Source: Bradyrhizobium commune
GTDB taxonomy: Bacteria; Pseudomonadota; Alphaproteobacteria; Rhizobiales; Xanthobacteraceae
NCBI RefSeq assembly: GCF_015624505.1
Contig: NZ_CP061379.1
Span: forward strand, 5,084,001 to 5,148,000
Length of the DNA stretch: 64,000 nt
Direction of reading: 5' to 3'
Shown: positions 27,715-36,810 of the stretch, one piece after another
Position numbering within the stretch: the first letter of the stretch is position 1
Layout of the letters: every line of letters begins with the position of its first letter
Translations under genes and position numbers: made by a program
The notes under the pieces: model-generated
The model's input: the letters and a program-made list of their open reading frames with translations, nothing else
What the model was told of the DNA's origin: nothing
The model's database searches: none

Positions 27715-28385
27715 AACGCGTTCCGCAGCAGCGGGTACCTCGCTTCCAGGCCGTCGAGGCTGAAGGTGAATTCGACGACACGCTCGGGGGCTGCGACGAT
27801 TTCGGCGGCCGGCGGTGCAAACTGGGGCAGGAGCGCCGCCATCGCGGCAGGCTTGGTCAGCGGCGACCTCACAGCAGGTGCGGTTAGCGGCGCCCTCGCA
27901 GCGGGAGCCTTGAGCGACGGGACATCAGCAGGCGCCGTGAACGATGCCACCGGTGCAGGCGCCGCAAGCGGCACCGTCGGGGGAACCGGCACGAGCGGAG
28001 CTTCGGTCACCTCAGGGAGCACGTCCGGCGTCGGCTTGAGCCTGACTGGAATGGCGGTCTCAGGCGCGATGTGGACGGCCTTCGGCTGCACGGTCTGGGC
28101 CTGCTCGCGCGGAAACACCCGCGGCATCGTCGCCGGCGACCAGCCGAAGGCAGAGGTCACGCTCGCGGCAGCTGCGGCAACGTCGCCGCCGGTCGCGATG
28201 GCGCGCCAGGTCTGGACCGCGCGCTTGGCTTCCTGGATGTTTTCGAGGAACGCGATTTCAGAGTGATAGCGGCGCCAGCGTCCTGTTTCGAACATTTCTG
28301 AAAGATGTTCCAGCCGCTGTTCTGCGAGAGCGCACCAGCGTGCCGCAATGTCGCGGCCTCCGGCCGCGCTTTGGCGATGTGTCAT
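27711..28385 (-). CDS. TIGR03809 family protein
   Basis: A 224-residue protein read from the ATG at 28385. The N-terminal 75 residues are helical and conserved (ARWCALAEQRLEHLSEMFET, then RRYHSEIAFLENIQEAKRAV), the TIGR03809 signature; the rest is rich in Pro, Ala and Val with repeated ALTAPAVRSPL-like units, ending with EFTFSLDGLEARYPLLRNAF. The family always seems to occur beside TIGR03808, but its role is unknown. No signal peptide is seen. The 3' end shares CTAG with the converging gene. The frame is open to 28517 but the extra part lacks coding character. Confidence 0.88.
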   Translation of the reverse strand: MTHRQSAAGGRDIAARWCALAEQRLEHLSEMFETGRWRRYHSEIAFLENIQEAKRAVQTWRAIATGGDVAAAAASVTSAFGWSPATMPRVFPREQAQTVQPKAVHIAPETAIPVRLKPTPDVLPEVTEAPLVPVPPTVPLAAPAPVASFTAPADVPSLKAPAARAPLTAPAVRSPLTKPAAMAALLPQFAPPAAEIVAAPERVVEFTFSLDGLEARYPLLRNAF

Positions 28386-28859
28386 GAACCAGCCCGTCAG
28401 GAGAAAAATACGGACGCGGGGGACGCAACGCACACGAATCAATTTGGTAGCGACATGAATATTTTGTGGAAAAGTTTCGACTTGTCCAGCAACGACACGG
28501 CTGCCGTCATGAAACACCGTAGTCGCGCGGAGATTTGAGCGGTTTTCGAGTCAAGCTTCGCACAAGCATGGCGGGCCTGCGGGACCTGGCCGACCGCTGG
28601 CGATGAGCTCGGGCCACTTCAAGCCGAACCCACGCAAGGCTTCGAGAATCCGGCCCCCAAAAAGAAAAGACCCGTCCGGGGGGACAACCGGACGGGTCGA
28701 GCCATATGGGCGCTTGGGGTGGATGGGCGCTCGCGCCTGATATGACTTATGGGGAGGGATGACCGCTCCCACATATTTTGGTCGTGGTAGCGGGCCGAAT
28801 GTTCAAAGCGGCATTCGATTTTTTAACCTTTGGCGAGCGCGCAATCTTGTCGCAGGCGG
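28386..28859. other. Intergenic region with one terminator
   Basis: About 470 bp between the TIGR03809 gene and the 3' end of the subtilase gene. The only clear structure is the minus-strand terminator at 28659-28698. The start-proximal part (28386-28540) is AT-richer and probably holds the TIGR03809 promoter. A 73-codon frame at 28551-28772 crosses the terminator and is not convincing. Confidence 0.5.
28659..28698 (-). terminator. Rho-independent terminator of the sigma/anti-sigma/subtilase operon
   Basis: Read on the minus strand, an 11-bp perfect stem GACCCGTCCGG (28698-28688) and CCGGACGGGTC (28679-28669) with an 8-nt loop is followed by TTTTCTTTTT. It lies about 160 bp after the subtilase stop codon and is the only transcript end visible for the three-gene operon starting at 31817. 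Confidence 0.85.
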
Positions 28860-30539
28860 CTATCGCGACGCCGGCTTATCCACTTGGGAAATCGTGGATT
28901 TATCGTCGGCGCTCGACAGCGAGGGCTGCTCGATGGTGCGAATGCCGGGGTCGTCGCGACGCTTCTCGGCATCTTCACGTTTTGTTGTGCCGGATGCAGC
29001 CGCAACCGGTGTCGCGCTGTCTGCGGGAACAGCCATGACCGCGGCGAACGCATCGGCCTCGCCGTCACCGAACTGGTCATCACGGCCTGGTGAACCGAGA
29101 TCGCGCGCGGTCTTCGCAAGCGTCATGCGGAGTGCTTCCGGCTTCAGCGCATAGTTGCGCTCGAGCAGCAATGCCGCGACGCCGGAGACATAGGCCGCCG
29201 AGAACGAGGTGCCCGACGTCATCTGGTATTTGCCCTCCGGCGCCGGCAGGAAGATGTCAACGCCGGGTGCGGCGAGCGCAATGTAATTGCCGCGGTTGGA
29301 GGCGGTGAAGAGTCTGTCCTGCTGGTCGGTCGCGCTGACCGCGATCACGTTGGGGTTGGCGGCGGGATAGAGCGGCGGCGATTTCGCGCCCGCATTGCCG
29401 GCGGCCGCGATCAGCACCAGCCCCCGCGCCGCGGTCGCTGCGATGGCGCGCTCGATCACGGCGTCCTTCGGGCCGGCAAAGCTCATATTGACGATCTGCG
29501 CGCCGTGCTCGGCGGCGTAATTGAGCGAGCGCAGGATGATGTAGGACGAGCTTTCGGCGCCGCCGCTGGTGCCGCCGAAAGCGCGAATGGCGATGATGCG
29601 GGCTTCCGGCGCGCTGCCCATCAGCCGCGCATGCGCCACGATGGCCCCCGCAATGCCGGTGCCGTGGATGTGCGGCCCCTCGGTGCTGCCGAGCGCATCG
29701 AAATTCTCTGCGATGGAGTTTGCGAGCTCGGGATGTCTCGTGTCGATGCCGGAGTCGATCACTGCGATCGTGACATTGGCGCCGTGCGCCAGCGTATGCG
29801 CCTGCGGCAGGCGGAGCTTTGCCAGCACGTATTGTGCAGGATCGCCCTCGACCGCCACCGCGGGCTTCTGGTCCTGGAGCATGTAGCGGAAATTTTGCTG
29901 GACCGAGCGCACGCTGCCGTCGGCGGCGAATTCGCGCCGCACCGTCTCATACGGCCGGCCATCGGCGATGCGGAACAGGCCGATCGTGGCCCCGATCAGC
30001 GGGAAATTCTCGGATGATACGCGCGTCAATCCATGGCGGCGCGCAAGCTCGTCGGCTTCCGCCAGAGACAGCGCGCTGTCGACCTCGGCGACGAATTCGT
30101 TGGCGAAACTGCGCAGGGTTACAGCCACCGGGGTGTTATTGCGGCGGCCATTGCCGGCGCTCTTCTTGCCTGACTTGCCGGCGCCGCCGCCTGCATTCGG
30201 CTGGGCGAGGCATTCGCCGTCACTGTCGCGATAGGGCGCGCTGCAGGCGGGATAAAGGTTCGGCGAGTAGTGTGCATAGGGCAGCACTGACGTCGGCGCC
30301 ATCCGCGCCGAAATATGCGCGGTCGGAACCACACGCGGGCCGCGGTCGACGCTTACCGCCCGCGCGGCGACGCTGGGACTGATCGTCGGCGTGCGCGAGG
30401 GGACGCTGATGGTGGGCGTGCGCATGATCGCCTGGGCATGGGCAACCTCGATGCCGAGGCAGGCGGCAAGCAGCAGCGCGGCGCCGACCGACGAAGCAAA
30501 GGCCCCGTATCTTTCCCCATTCTCATACTTGCGCGTCAT
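28860..30539 (-). CDS. S8 family (subtilisin-like) serine peptidase, exported
   Basis: A 559-residue protein from the ATG at 30539, with a signal peptide or anchor (about residues 13-36, GAFASSVGAALLLAACLGI) and a region of about 220 residues before the catalytic domain. The catalytic triad is Asp262 (VIDSGIDTRHPE), His292 (HIHGTGIAG) and Ser445 (SGTSFSAAYVSG); the oxyanion Asn is in AAAGNAGAKS. The C-terminal 80 residues are charged and disordered. It is the third gene of an operon with an ECF sigma factor and its anti-sigma factor, 16 bp downstream of the latter. It may be an effector of the sigma factor or help control it; neither is shown. Confidence 0.9.
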   Translation of the reverse strand: MTRKYENGERYGAFASSVGAALLLAACLGIEVAHAQAIMRTPTISVPSRTPTISPSVAARAVSVDRGPRVVPTAHISARMAPTSVLPYAHYSPNLYPACSAPYRDSDGECLAQPNAGGGAGKSGKKSAGNGRRNNTPVAVTLRSFANEFVAEVDSALSLAEADELARRHGLTRVSSENFPLIGATIGLFRIADGRPYETVRREFAADGSVRSVQQNFRYMLQDQKPAVAVEGDPAQYVLAKLRLPQAHTLAHGANVTIAVIDSGIDTRHPELANSIAENFDALGSTEGPHIHGTGIAGAIVAHARLMGSAPEARIIAIRAFGGTSGGAESSSYIILRSLNYAAEHGAQIVNMSFAGPKDAVIERAIAATAARGLVLIAAAGNAGAKSPPLYPAANPNVIAVSATDQQDRLFTASNRGNYIALAAPGVDIFLPAPEGKYQMTSGTSFSAAYVSGVAALLLERNYALKPEALRMTLAKTARDLGSPGRDDQFGDGEADAFAAVMAVPADSATPVAAASGTTKREDAEKRRDDPGIRTIEQPSLSSADDKSTISQVDKPASR

Positions 30540-30555
30540 GGGCTGAACAGCGCCG

Positions 30556-31251
30556 TTACGGCGCCGCCACGGCGAGATTGACAAACTTCTCGCGCGACAT
30601 CCTGCCGAGCAGCGCGGCGAGCTCGTCCTGGCTCATCGCCTTGTCGAACTGGAGGCGGAACATGCCACCCTTGGCATCGCCGATGATCGAGGCCTGGTAG
30701 CTGTCGAGCAGCGCGGTGATGTCGGCGACGCGCGCCTCGGGCGTGAAGCGCACCAGCGCCCGCGCGGGAGCACTGACAGCACCGAGCTCGCGCGTGATCG
30801 GCGCCCCGGTCGAGAGCGATGCGGTCTGAAAGGTTGCGGTCTGGGTCTTCATCAGCACGGCGCCGATGATGCCGGCCTGGAGCACGAGCGCGATCGCACC
30901 CAGGCTCGCCGACCAGGCCAGCGTGCGCGGCGACAGGCTCGCGAAAAAGGTGGCGATGCGCGCCGACAGCGGCAGCGAACCGGTGGCCTGCGCGGGCTCG
31001 GCGTCGATCGCGGCGAACAGCTTCTGCATCGCGCGCGCCGAGGGCGCACCCAGGCTCTCGTTCAGGTGGATGGTCTCTTCGTACTCGCCGCGGATCGCGG
31101 CATATTGCTTTGCAAGCTGCGGATCGCTGGCAAGCGCTTCCTCGACGCGGCGGGCATCGCGCGGGTTCAGCGTGCCGGCCGCATGCCACGGCAGCAGCAG
31201 TTCGATCTCACTGGGCTCTCGCTCCAGCATCTTCTTGCTCAAAGCCATCAT
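30556..31251 (-). CDS. Anti-sigma factor with one transmembrane helix
   Basis: A 231-residue protein with an N-terminal helical domain (LLLPWHAAGTLNPRDARRVE, the anti-sigma domain pattern without the zinc-binding His/Cys set), one transmembrane helix at about residues 111-134 and a periplasmic C-terminal domain with ALVRFTPEARVADITALLDS, resembling small periplasmic lid domains. It should hold the upstream-encoded ECF sigma factor at the membrane. The two genes overlap (ATG at 31251, sigma stop at 31248-31250). No typical intramembrane-protease motif is visible. The function is inferred from architecture and operon position. Confidence 0.85.
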   Translation of the reverse strand: MMALSKKMLEREPSEIELLLPWHAAGTLNPRDARRVEEALASDPQLAKQYAAIRGEYEETIHLNESLGAPSARAMQKLFAAIDAEPAQATGSLPLSARIATFFASLSPRTLAWSASLGAIALVLQAGIIGAVLMKTQTATFQTASLSTGAPITRELGAVSAPARALVRFTPEARVADITALLDSYQASIIGDAKGGMFRLQFDKAMSQDELAALLGRMSREKFVNLAVAAP

Positions 31252-31817
31252 GGCCAGCCTCGCTCAATGCCGGCTGCCTTCAGCAGTTCGGCCAATTTCT
31301 TGCGCGCATAGAACAAGCGCGTCTTCACAGTGTTCTCGGGGATGCCAACGATTTCGGCCACCTCTTCCACGGACTTCTCGTGGTAGTAGACGAGATCGAC
31401 GATTTCCCGATGGTCCGGCGAGAGGCCCGTCAGACACTCCCGCAACGCTTCACTGGTATCCTTCTTCTGCACCACCGTCTCCGGATCGTCGGACGAATCC
31501 TCGATCGCGTTGGCGGCTTCGTCGTCCAACTCAAAATCCTTCCTGCGCCGGAGCGCAGACAGAGCCTTGAATCGGGTGATTGCCAGCAGCCAGGTGGAAA
31601 CGGCGGATCGGCCCTCGAACTTGCCGGCTTGGCGCCAGACGTCGAGAAACACCTCGCTGATGAGGTCTTCCGCCGCCTGCTCGTCCCGCACAAGCCTGAG
31701 CCCGAACCGATACACCCTGACATGGTGCCGCCCGTACAGCACCTGCATGGCGAGCCGGTCGCCTTGGGCGATCCTGGCGATCAGGACCTCGTCCGTAGCC
31801 GCCTGTGTCACGCTCAA
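31248..31817 (-). CDS. ECF-type RNA polymerase sigma factor
   Basis: A 189-residue extracytoplasmic-function sigma factor. Region 2 is recognisable by AAEDLISEVFLDVWRQAGKF and STWLLAITRFKALSALRRR; region 4 by LSPDHREIVDLVYYHEKSVE followed by IVGIPENTVKTRLFYARKKL, with the helix-turn-helix contacting -35 DNA. First gene of an operon with its anti-sigma factor and a subtilase. The start is ambiguous: TTG at 31817 or GTG at 31811 (protein beginning MTQAATDEV); I keep the longer. Such operons are usually autoregulated, but I could not fix its promoter in the upstream 440 bp. Confidence 0.92.
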   Translation of the reverse strand: MSVTQAATDEVLIARIAQGDRLAMQVLYGRHHVRVYRFGLRLVRDEQAAEDLISEVFLDVWRQAGKFEGRSAVSTWLLAITRFKALSALRRRKDFELDDEAANAIEDSSDDPETVVQKKDTSEALRECLTGLSPDHREIVDLVYYHEKSVEEVAEIVGIPENTVKTRLFYARKKLAELLKAAGIERGWP

Positions 31818-32260
31818 AGGCCGTCTCGCAAGATTGGTCGGGTCGATGCGGCGGACGGTTCGACGGGAAGGGTGAAATTCTTCAACCTACCGCAGTCATA
31901 CGGGGGTTCGTGTGAACTGCCCCACATGCTCGTATTTTCCTTGTCCCACCGGTGGTGGTCGGCTGCCTCACTCCAGAACGGTAACATAATACAGAAGCAC
32001 TTTCCTGCGGAATGCCGTGGGCCGGCGGGAGGCGGCCCGATCGAGCCTGATCCATAACACGGGCCTGTGCAGCTTATGTCGCACGAGGCCGGGTTTGGTC
32101 CGCGATATCGCCTGCGATGCCTAACTGGACGCAAAATTTTCCGCGCTGCACGCGGCCCCTCACCCGCGCCGCGCCTCCTTGGGATTCGGTGCAAAAGGAT
32201 ACCAAACCTAAAGGCTTGCCACGTAGATTTTTTCGGCTGACATCCACCATTGGCGGGACC
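31818..32260. other. Divergent intergenic region
   Basis: About 440 bp between the ECF sigma gene (minus) and the diguanylate cyclase gene (plus). It should contain the autoregulated promoter of the sigma factor. A GAACCC motif on the minus strand near 31905 could be a -35 element, but no convincing -10 partner can be fixed. The plus-strand frame is open through 32117-32260, yet it looks non-coding. Confidence 0.4.
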
Positions 32261-33418
32261 ATGAGCACGGCCGCGACGTCCTTTCCGGAGAGGAATGCCG
32301 CAGAGGTCGCGGATCTCGTCCTCGCACCCGAGGCGGCGGCGCCGGAGGTGCTGGCGCGCCGGGTCCGGCAGCGGCGCCAGATGTATGCCGGCCAAGTCGC
32401 GAGCTACTCCCTCGGCGCCTCGGTCTTGCTGCTCTACGCCTATGACGGCACCGTTCAGATGAATGTTCCGTCGCTGTTCTGGGTCGGCGGCCTCATGATC
32501 ATCGGCATCTTCGTCGTGATGTCGGAGGCCGGCGTCGGCGACCGGCACAGCGACCATTATCTCACCGTCTTCCAGATCTCGGCGCATATGGCGCTGCAAT
32601 TCGTGTTCCTGATCTCGGTGCCCGTGATCGGGATCGCCTTCATCAGCGTGCTGTTCCTGATCTTCGCCTTCGGCACGCTGCGCATGACCTCGGCCCAGGC
32701 GATGCTGACCTGGGCCATCGCGACTTGCGCGCTCGCGGCCGTATTCCTCGTCTCCGACCTGCCGATCGGCATGCCGGTTGCGACAAGGCTCCAGCGGATC
32801 GCGTCGATGCTGTGCTTCGTGCTGGTGATCGGCCAGTGCGCTTCGCTCGGCCTGTTCGGCGCCACGCTGCGCAAGATCCTGTACCGGCGCAGCATTGAAC
32901 TAAAGGCCGCCTACCAGCGCATCGAAGAGCTCGCCGAGCTCGACGAGCTGACCGGCTCCTACAATCGCCGCTGCATCATGCGGCTTCTCGACGCAGAGAT
33001 CGATAAATCGCGACAGGCAGGCGCGCCTTGCGCCATCGCGCTGATCGATCTCGACTGGTTCAAGCGCATCAACGACGCGCACGGCCACCCCGTCGGCGAC
33101 GAAGTGCTGCGAACCTTCGCCATCACCATGTTCGCCAACATCCGTCCCGACGACCGTTTCGGCCGCTATGGCGGCGAGGAATTCTTGCTGCTGCTGCCGG
33201 AGACGGATGGCGGCGCCGCGCTGCGCATGCTCGAGCGGCTGCGCAGCATCGTGGCCGACCTCGACTGGAGCGCATTTGCCGTGGGGATGCGCGTGACGAT
33301 TTCCGCCGGCGTCGTGACGCTGCGCGACAACGATACTGCCGACACGTATCTCGCGCGCGCCGACAGCGCGCTCTATTCCGCCAAGGCACAAGGCCGCAAC
33401 CGCATCGCAACGAACTGA
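32261..33418 (+). CDS. GGDEF-domain diguanylate cyclase, membrane-bound
   Basis: A 385-residue protein from the ATG at 32261. The N-terminal 220 residues hold about six hydrophobic segments, a sensory membrane module of unknown type. The C-terminal GGDEF domain begins with DELTGSYNRRCIMRLL and has the intact catalytic site GGEEF at residues 304-308, preceded by the inhibitory site RPDD (Arg295, Asp298), so it should make cyclic-di-GMP with product inhibition. No EAL domain is attached. An upstream in-frame extension to 32117 is possible but non-coding in character. The DUF2336 gene follows on the same strand after 63 bp. Confidence 0.92.
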   Translation: MSTAATSFPERNAAEVADLVLAPEAAAPEVLARRVRQRRQMYAGQVASYSLGASVLLLYAYDGTVQMNVPSLFWVGGLMIIGIFVVMSEAGVGDRHSDHYLTVFQISAHMALQFVFLISVPVIGIAFISVLFLIFAFGTLRMTSAQAMLTWAIATCALAAVFLVSDLPIGMPVATRLQRIASMLCFVLVIGQCASLGLFGATLRKILYRRSIELKAAYQRIEELAELDELTGSYNRRCIMRLLDAEIDKSRQAGAPCAIALIDLDWFKRINDAHGHPVGDEVLRTFAITMFANIRPDDRFGRYGGEEFLLLLPETDGGAALRMLERLRSIVADLDWSAFAVGMRVTISAGVVTLRDNDTADTYLARADSALYSAKAQGRNRIATN

Positions 33419-33481
33419 CCAATCCATTTACTGCCGGCGCGCAAGAAAACGCCGCCGGACCGAACGCTCCAGGACAGGGCC

Positions 33482-34582
33482 ATGAGATCCAAATCCGCCA
33501 AGACATCCGAAAACCTGCTCGAGGAATTGCAGTCCGCGCTGTCGCACGGCACCGTCGCGCGCCGGGTCGAGACGCTGCGCCGCGTCACCGATCTCTTCGT
33601 CAACAACGCGGTCGATTATTCCGATGACCATATCCGGGTGTTCGACGACGTCTTCCGGTGCCTGATCGAGCAGATCGAGACCTCCGCGAAGGCGCTACTG
33701 GCCGACCGGCTCGCGCCGATCGGAGCCGCCCCGCCCCAGATCATCCGCACGCTCGCGCTCGACGACGTCATCGAGGTCGCCGGCCCCGTGCTGACCAAAT
33801 CAGAACGGTTGGACGAGACCACCCTGATCGAGATCGCGCGCAGCAAGAGCCAGGCGCATCTGAAGGCGATCTCGCTGCGGCGTGTGCTGTCGGAGGCACT
33901 GACCGAGGTGCTGGTGTCACGCGGCAACGACGACGTGGTGCAATCGACCGCTGCGAACCCGGGCGCGCAGCTCTCCGAAGGAAGTCTCGCCGACCTCGTC
34001 AGCCGCTCCGAGCGCGACGACGACCTCGCCACCTGCATCGGCCTGCGGCCCGACCTGCCGCGCCATCATTATTTGAAGCTGATTGCGAAGGCCTCCTTGA
34101 GCGTGCGCCGGAAGCTGGAGGCCGCGCATCCGGAGCTCGCGGGCGAGGTGCCGAGCGTGGTTCAGGAAGCGGCCCAGCGGGTCCGCGCCGCCGCCATGAC
34201 CAGGCAGACCGAGATGGCGCGCGCGCTCGTGAGATCTCTGCACGAGGACGGCCGTCTCAACGAATTCCAGGTCTCGACCTTCGCCGAGCAGGGCAAGTTC
34301 GACGAGACCAATGCGGGGCTCGCGGCCCTGGCAGGCGTCTCGGTCGAGACCGCCGAGAACATGATGATCGAGAGCCGCACCGAGGGGGTGATGATCCTCG
34401 CCAAGGTCGCGGGCATGCAATGGTCGACCGTGCGCGCGATCGTCGCGATGCGCGAAAAGCTCTCCGGCGGCTCGCAGACGGACATGATGACGCTGCGCGA
34501 TACTTACGAGGCCCTGCGCAGCTCGACCGCACAGCAGGTGCTGCGCTTTCAACGCATGCAGAGCGCGACGCCGGCGGCCTGA
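33482..34582 (+). CDS. DUF2336 domain protein
   Basis: A 366-residue cytoplasmic, mostly helical protein with the DUF2336 arrangement: LSHGTVARRVETLRRVTDLF, the DEVFRCLIEQIE-like helix (here DDVFRCLIEQIETSAKALLA), DRLAPIGAAPPQIIRTLALD and repeated helical pairs further on (TLIEIARSKSQAHLKAISLR). The C-terminal half is a set of HEAT-like helices. The family is abundant in Bradyrhizobium, function unknown. It follows the diguanylate cyclase after 63 bp and may be cotranscribed, which would tie it loosely to c-di-GMP signalling. A second member ends at 370 in this window. Confidence 0.88.
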   Translation: MRSKSAKTSENLLEELQSALSHGTVARRVETLRRVTDLFVNNAVDYSDDHIRVFDDVFRCLIEQIETSAKALLADRLAPIGAAPPQIIRTLALDDVIEVAGPVLTKSERLDETTLIEIARSKSQAHLKAISLRRVLSEALTEVLVSRGNDDVVQSTAANPGAQLSEGSLADLVSRSERDDDLATCIGLRPDLPRHHYLKLIAKASLSVRRKLEAAHPELAGEVPSVVQEAAQRVRAAAMTRQTEMARALVRSLHEDGRLNEFQVSTFAEQGKFDETNAGLAALAGVSVETAENMMIESRTEGVMILAKVAGMQWSTVRAIVAMREKLSGGSQTDMMTLRDTYEALRSSTAQQVLRFQRMQSATPAA

Positions 34583-34605
34583 GCCGGCGGCGGCGACGGC
34601 AAGCC

Positions 34606-36807
34606 TCAAGCTTCCGGCATCCGATCGAGCAACTTGTCGAGCGTGATCGGGTAGTCTCGAACGCGGATGCCCGTTGCGTTGTAAACGGCATTGGCCAGGG
34701 CGGCGGCGACACCACATAACCCAAGCTCGCCGATCCCCTTGGCCTTCATCGGCGAAGACATCGGGTCGGTCTCGTCCAGGAAGATCGTGTCCTGATGCGG
34801 GATGTCGGCATGGACCGGAACCTCGTAGCCGGCGAGATCATGGTTGACGAAGAAGCCGGCGCGCTTGTCCACGGCGAGCTCTTCCATCAGCGCCGCGCCG
34901 ACGCCCATCGTCATCGCGCCGATCACCTGGCTCCGCGCCGTCGTCGGATTGAGGACACGGCCCGCGGCGCAGACGGCGAGCATGCGGCGCACGCGGATCT
35001 CCGCCGTCGCAACGTCGACGCCGAGCTCGACGAAATGCGCGCCGAACGTCGACTGCTGATGAGTCTTGGCGAGATCGCCATATTCGATCGAATCCTCACC
35101 CGTAAGCTCGCCGTCCGCCGCCGCCTGTCCGAGCGGCACGCTGCGGTTGCCCGAAGAGACTTGTCCATCCGCAAAGGCAACGTCGGCGGAGTTGAAGCCG
35201 AGCTTTTGGGCCACCACCTGGCGCAGCTTGACGCAGGCTGCGTAGACGCCCGAGGTCGAGTTGTTTGCGCCGAACTGACCGCCGGAGCCCGAGGAAACCG
35301 GGAAGCTCGAGTCACCGAGACGCACGGTGACCTTGTGCAGCGGAAGCCCCATCATCTCCGCCGCGGTCTGGGCGATGATCGTATAGCTGCCGGTGCCAAT
35401 ATCGGTCATGTCGGTCTCGACGGTGACGGTCCCGCCCCGATCGAGGCGGACGCGCGCCCCTGATTTCATCAGGAGATTGTTGCGGAACGCAGCAGCCATG
35501 CCCATGCCGACCAACCAGCGCCCTTCGCGCTGCGTGCCGGGTCGGGCATTGCGCCCGCTCCAGCCGAAGCGTCCGGCGCCGACCCGCATGCATTCAACGA
35601 GCTGTCGCTGCGAGAATGGACGATTGGGATGTTCGGGATCGACCTGGGTGTCGTTGCGCGCGCGGAATTCGATGGGATCAAGGTCCAATCGTTCCGCCAT
35701 CTCATCCATGGCGATCTCGAGCGCCATCATGCCGGGCGCCTCGCCGGGCGCACGCATGGCGTTGCCTTCCGGCAGGTCCAGCATGGCCAGACGCAGCGCC
35801 GTCATGCGGTTCTCGCCGGCATAGAGCAGACGGGTCTGCTGGACCGCCGTCTCCGGCCGGCCTTCCGGCAAATTACCCGACCAGCTCTCGTGCCCGATCG
35901 CGGTGATCTTGCCGTCCCGGCCTGCGCCGATGCGGATGCGCTGGATCGTCGCCGGCCGATGCGTCGTGTTGTTGAACATCAGCGGGCGCTGCATTGCCAC
36001 CTTGACTGGGCGATTGGCGGCACGGGCACCGAGCGCCGCAAGAAGCGCGTCCGAACGAAGGAAAAGCTTGCCGCCGAAGCCGCCACCGATGAACGGCGAG
36101 ACGAGACGGACGTTTTCCTTCGGCATCCCGAGCGTCTTCGCAACATCGCCGGTCGTCCAGGCGATCATCTGGTTGGATGTCCAGAGTGTCAGCTTGTCGC
36201 CGTCCCATACCGCCATCGACGCATGCGGCTCCATCATGGCATGAGCCTGATCAGGCGTGGTGTAGGTCGCATCGAGCTGCACCGGCGCCACGGCAAAGGC
36301 GCCGGAGAAATCGCCGACGGAGGTATCCGGCTGGCCGTCGCCTCCGCGCGGTTTGGCCGCGCTGTCGCGTCGGGCCGACAGGTCGAACGATCCGTTCGCC
36401 GTGCTGTAATTGATTTGCACCAGTTGAGCGGCAGCGCGCGCCTGCTCGAACGTTTCGGCAACGACCACCGCGACCGCCTGGTGATAGTGATCGATCTCGG
36501 GACCGCCGAGCAGCCTCGCCGTGTTGTAATTGCCCTTGCCGAGCTTGCCGGCATTCTCGGCCGTGACGATCGCGATCACGCCCGGGGCGGCCTTGGCGCG
36601 CATCACATCCATCGATGTGATGCGACCCTTGGCGATGGCAGAGCCGACGATGTAGCCGTAGGCAGGCCGCGCGGCCGTGTCGTGCCATTCGTAGGCATAG
36701 GTGGCCCGTCCCGTGGTCTTGAGAGGGCCGTCGATCCGGCTCGTCGGATGCCCGATGATCCTGAGCTGGTCGATCGGATTCGTGGTTTCAGGTGTATCGA
36801 ACTTCAT
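34606..36807 (-). CDS. paoC: Molybdopterin-binding subunit of a PaoABC-like aldehyde oxidoreductase
   Basis: A 733-residue large subunit of the xanthine oxidase family. Signature segments include PFIGGGFGGKLFLRSD (cofactor binding), RAPGEAPGMMALEIAMDEMA and the catalytic glutamate Glu694 in GIGELGLCGVAAALANAVYN, which is very close to E. coli PaoC. It should oxidise aldehydes to acids with a molybdenum-cytosine-dinucleotide cofactor. It is the last gene of a three-gene operon, 3 bp after the FAD subunit. It has no signal peptide of its own and would reach the periplasm in complex with the TAT-tagged iron-sulfur subunit. No MoCo insertion chaperone gene (paoD/xdhC type) is seen nearby. Confidence 0.9.
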   Translation of the reverse strand: MKFDTPETTNPIDQLRIIGHPTSRIDGPLKTTGRATYAYEWHDTAARPAYGYIVGSAIAKGRITSMDVMRAKAAPGVIAIVTAENAGKLGKGNYNTARLLGGPEIDHYHQAVAVVVAETFEQARAAAQLVQINYSTANGSFDLSARRDSAAKPRGGDGQPDTSVGDFSGAFAVAPVQLDATYTTPDQAHAMMEPHASMAVWDGDKLTLWTSNQMIAWTTGDVAKTLGMPKENVRLVSPFIGGGFGGKLFLRSDALLAALGARAANRPVKVAMQRPLMFNNTTHRPATIQRIRIGAGRDGKITAIGHESWSGNLPEGRPETAVQQTRLLYAGENRMTALRLAMLDLPEGNAMRAPGEAPGMMALEIAMDEMAERLDLDPIEFRARNDTQVDPEHPNRPFSQRQLVECMRVGAGRFGWSGRNARPGTQREGRWLVGMGMAAAFRNNLLMKSGARVRLDRGGTVTVETDMTDIGTGSYTIIAQTAAEMMGLPLHKVTVRLGDSSFPVSSGSGGQFGANNSTSGVYAACVKLRQVVAQKLGFNSADVAFADGQVSSGNRSVPLGQAAADGELTGEDSIEYGDLAKTHQQSTFGAHFVELGVDVATAEIRVRRMLAVCAAGRVLNPTTARSQVIGAMTMGVGAALMEELAVDKRAGFFVNHDLAGYEVPVHADIPHQDTIFLDETDPMSSPMKAKGIGELGLCGVAAALANAVYNATGIRVRDYPITLDKLLDRMPEA

Positions 36808-36810
36808 GGC

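Noticed and set aside
28551..28772. 73-codon minus-strand frame downstream of the subtilase gene
   Set aside because: It runs through a strong terminator hairpin and has no domain or ribosome-binding sequence.
31880..31915. Possible ECF promoter (GAACCC) for the 31817 sigma gene
   Set aside because: A -35-like motif is present, but no convincing -10 element at 15-17 nt can be fixed.
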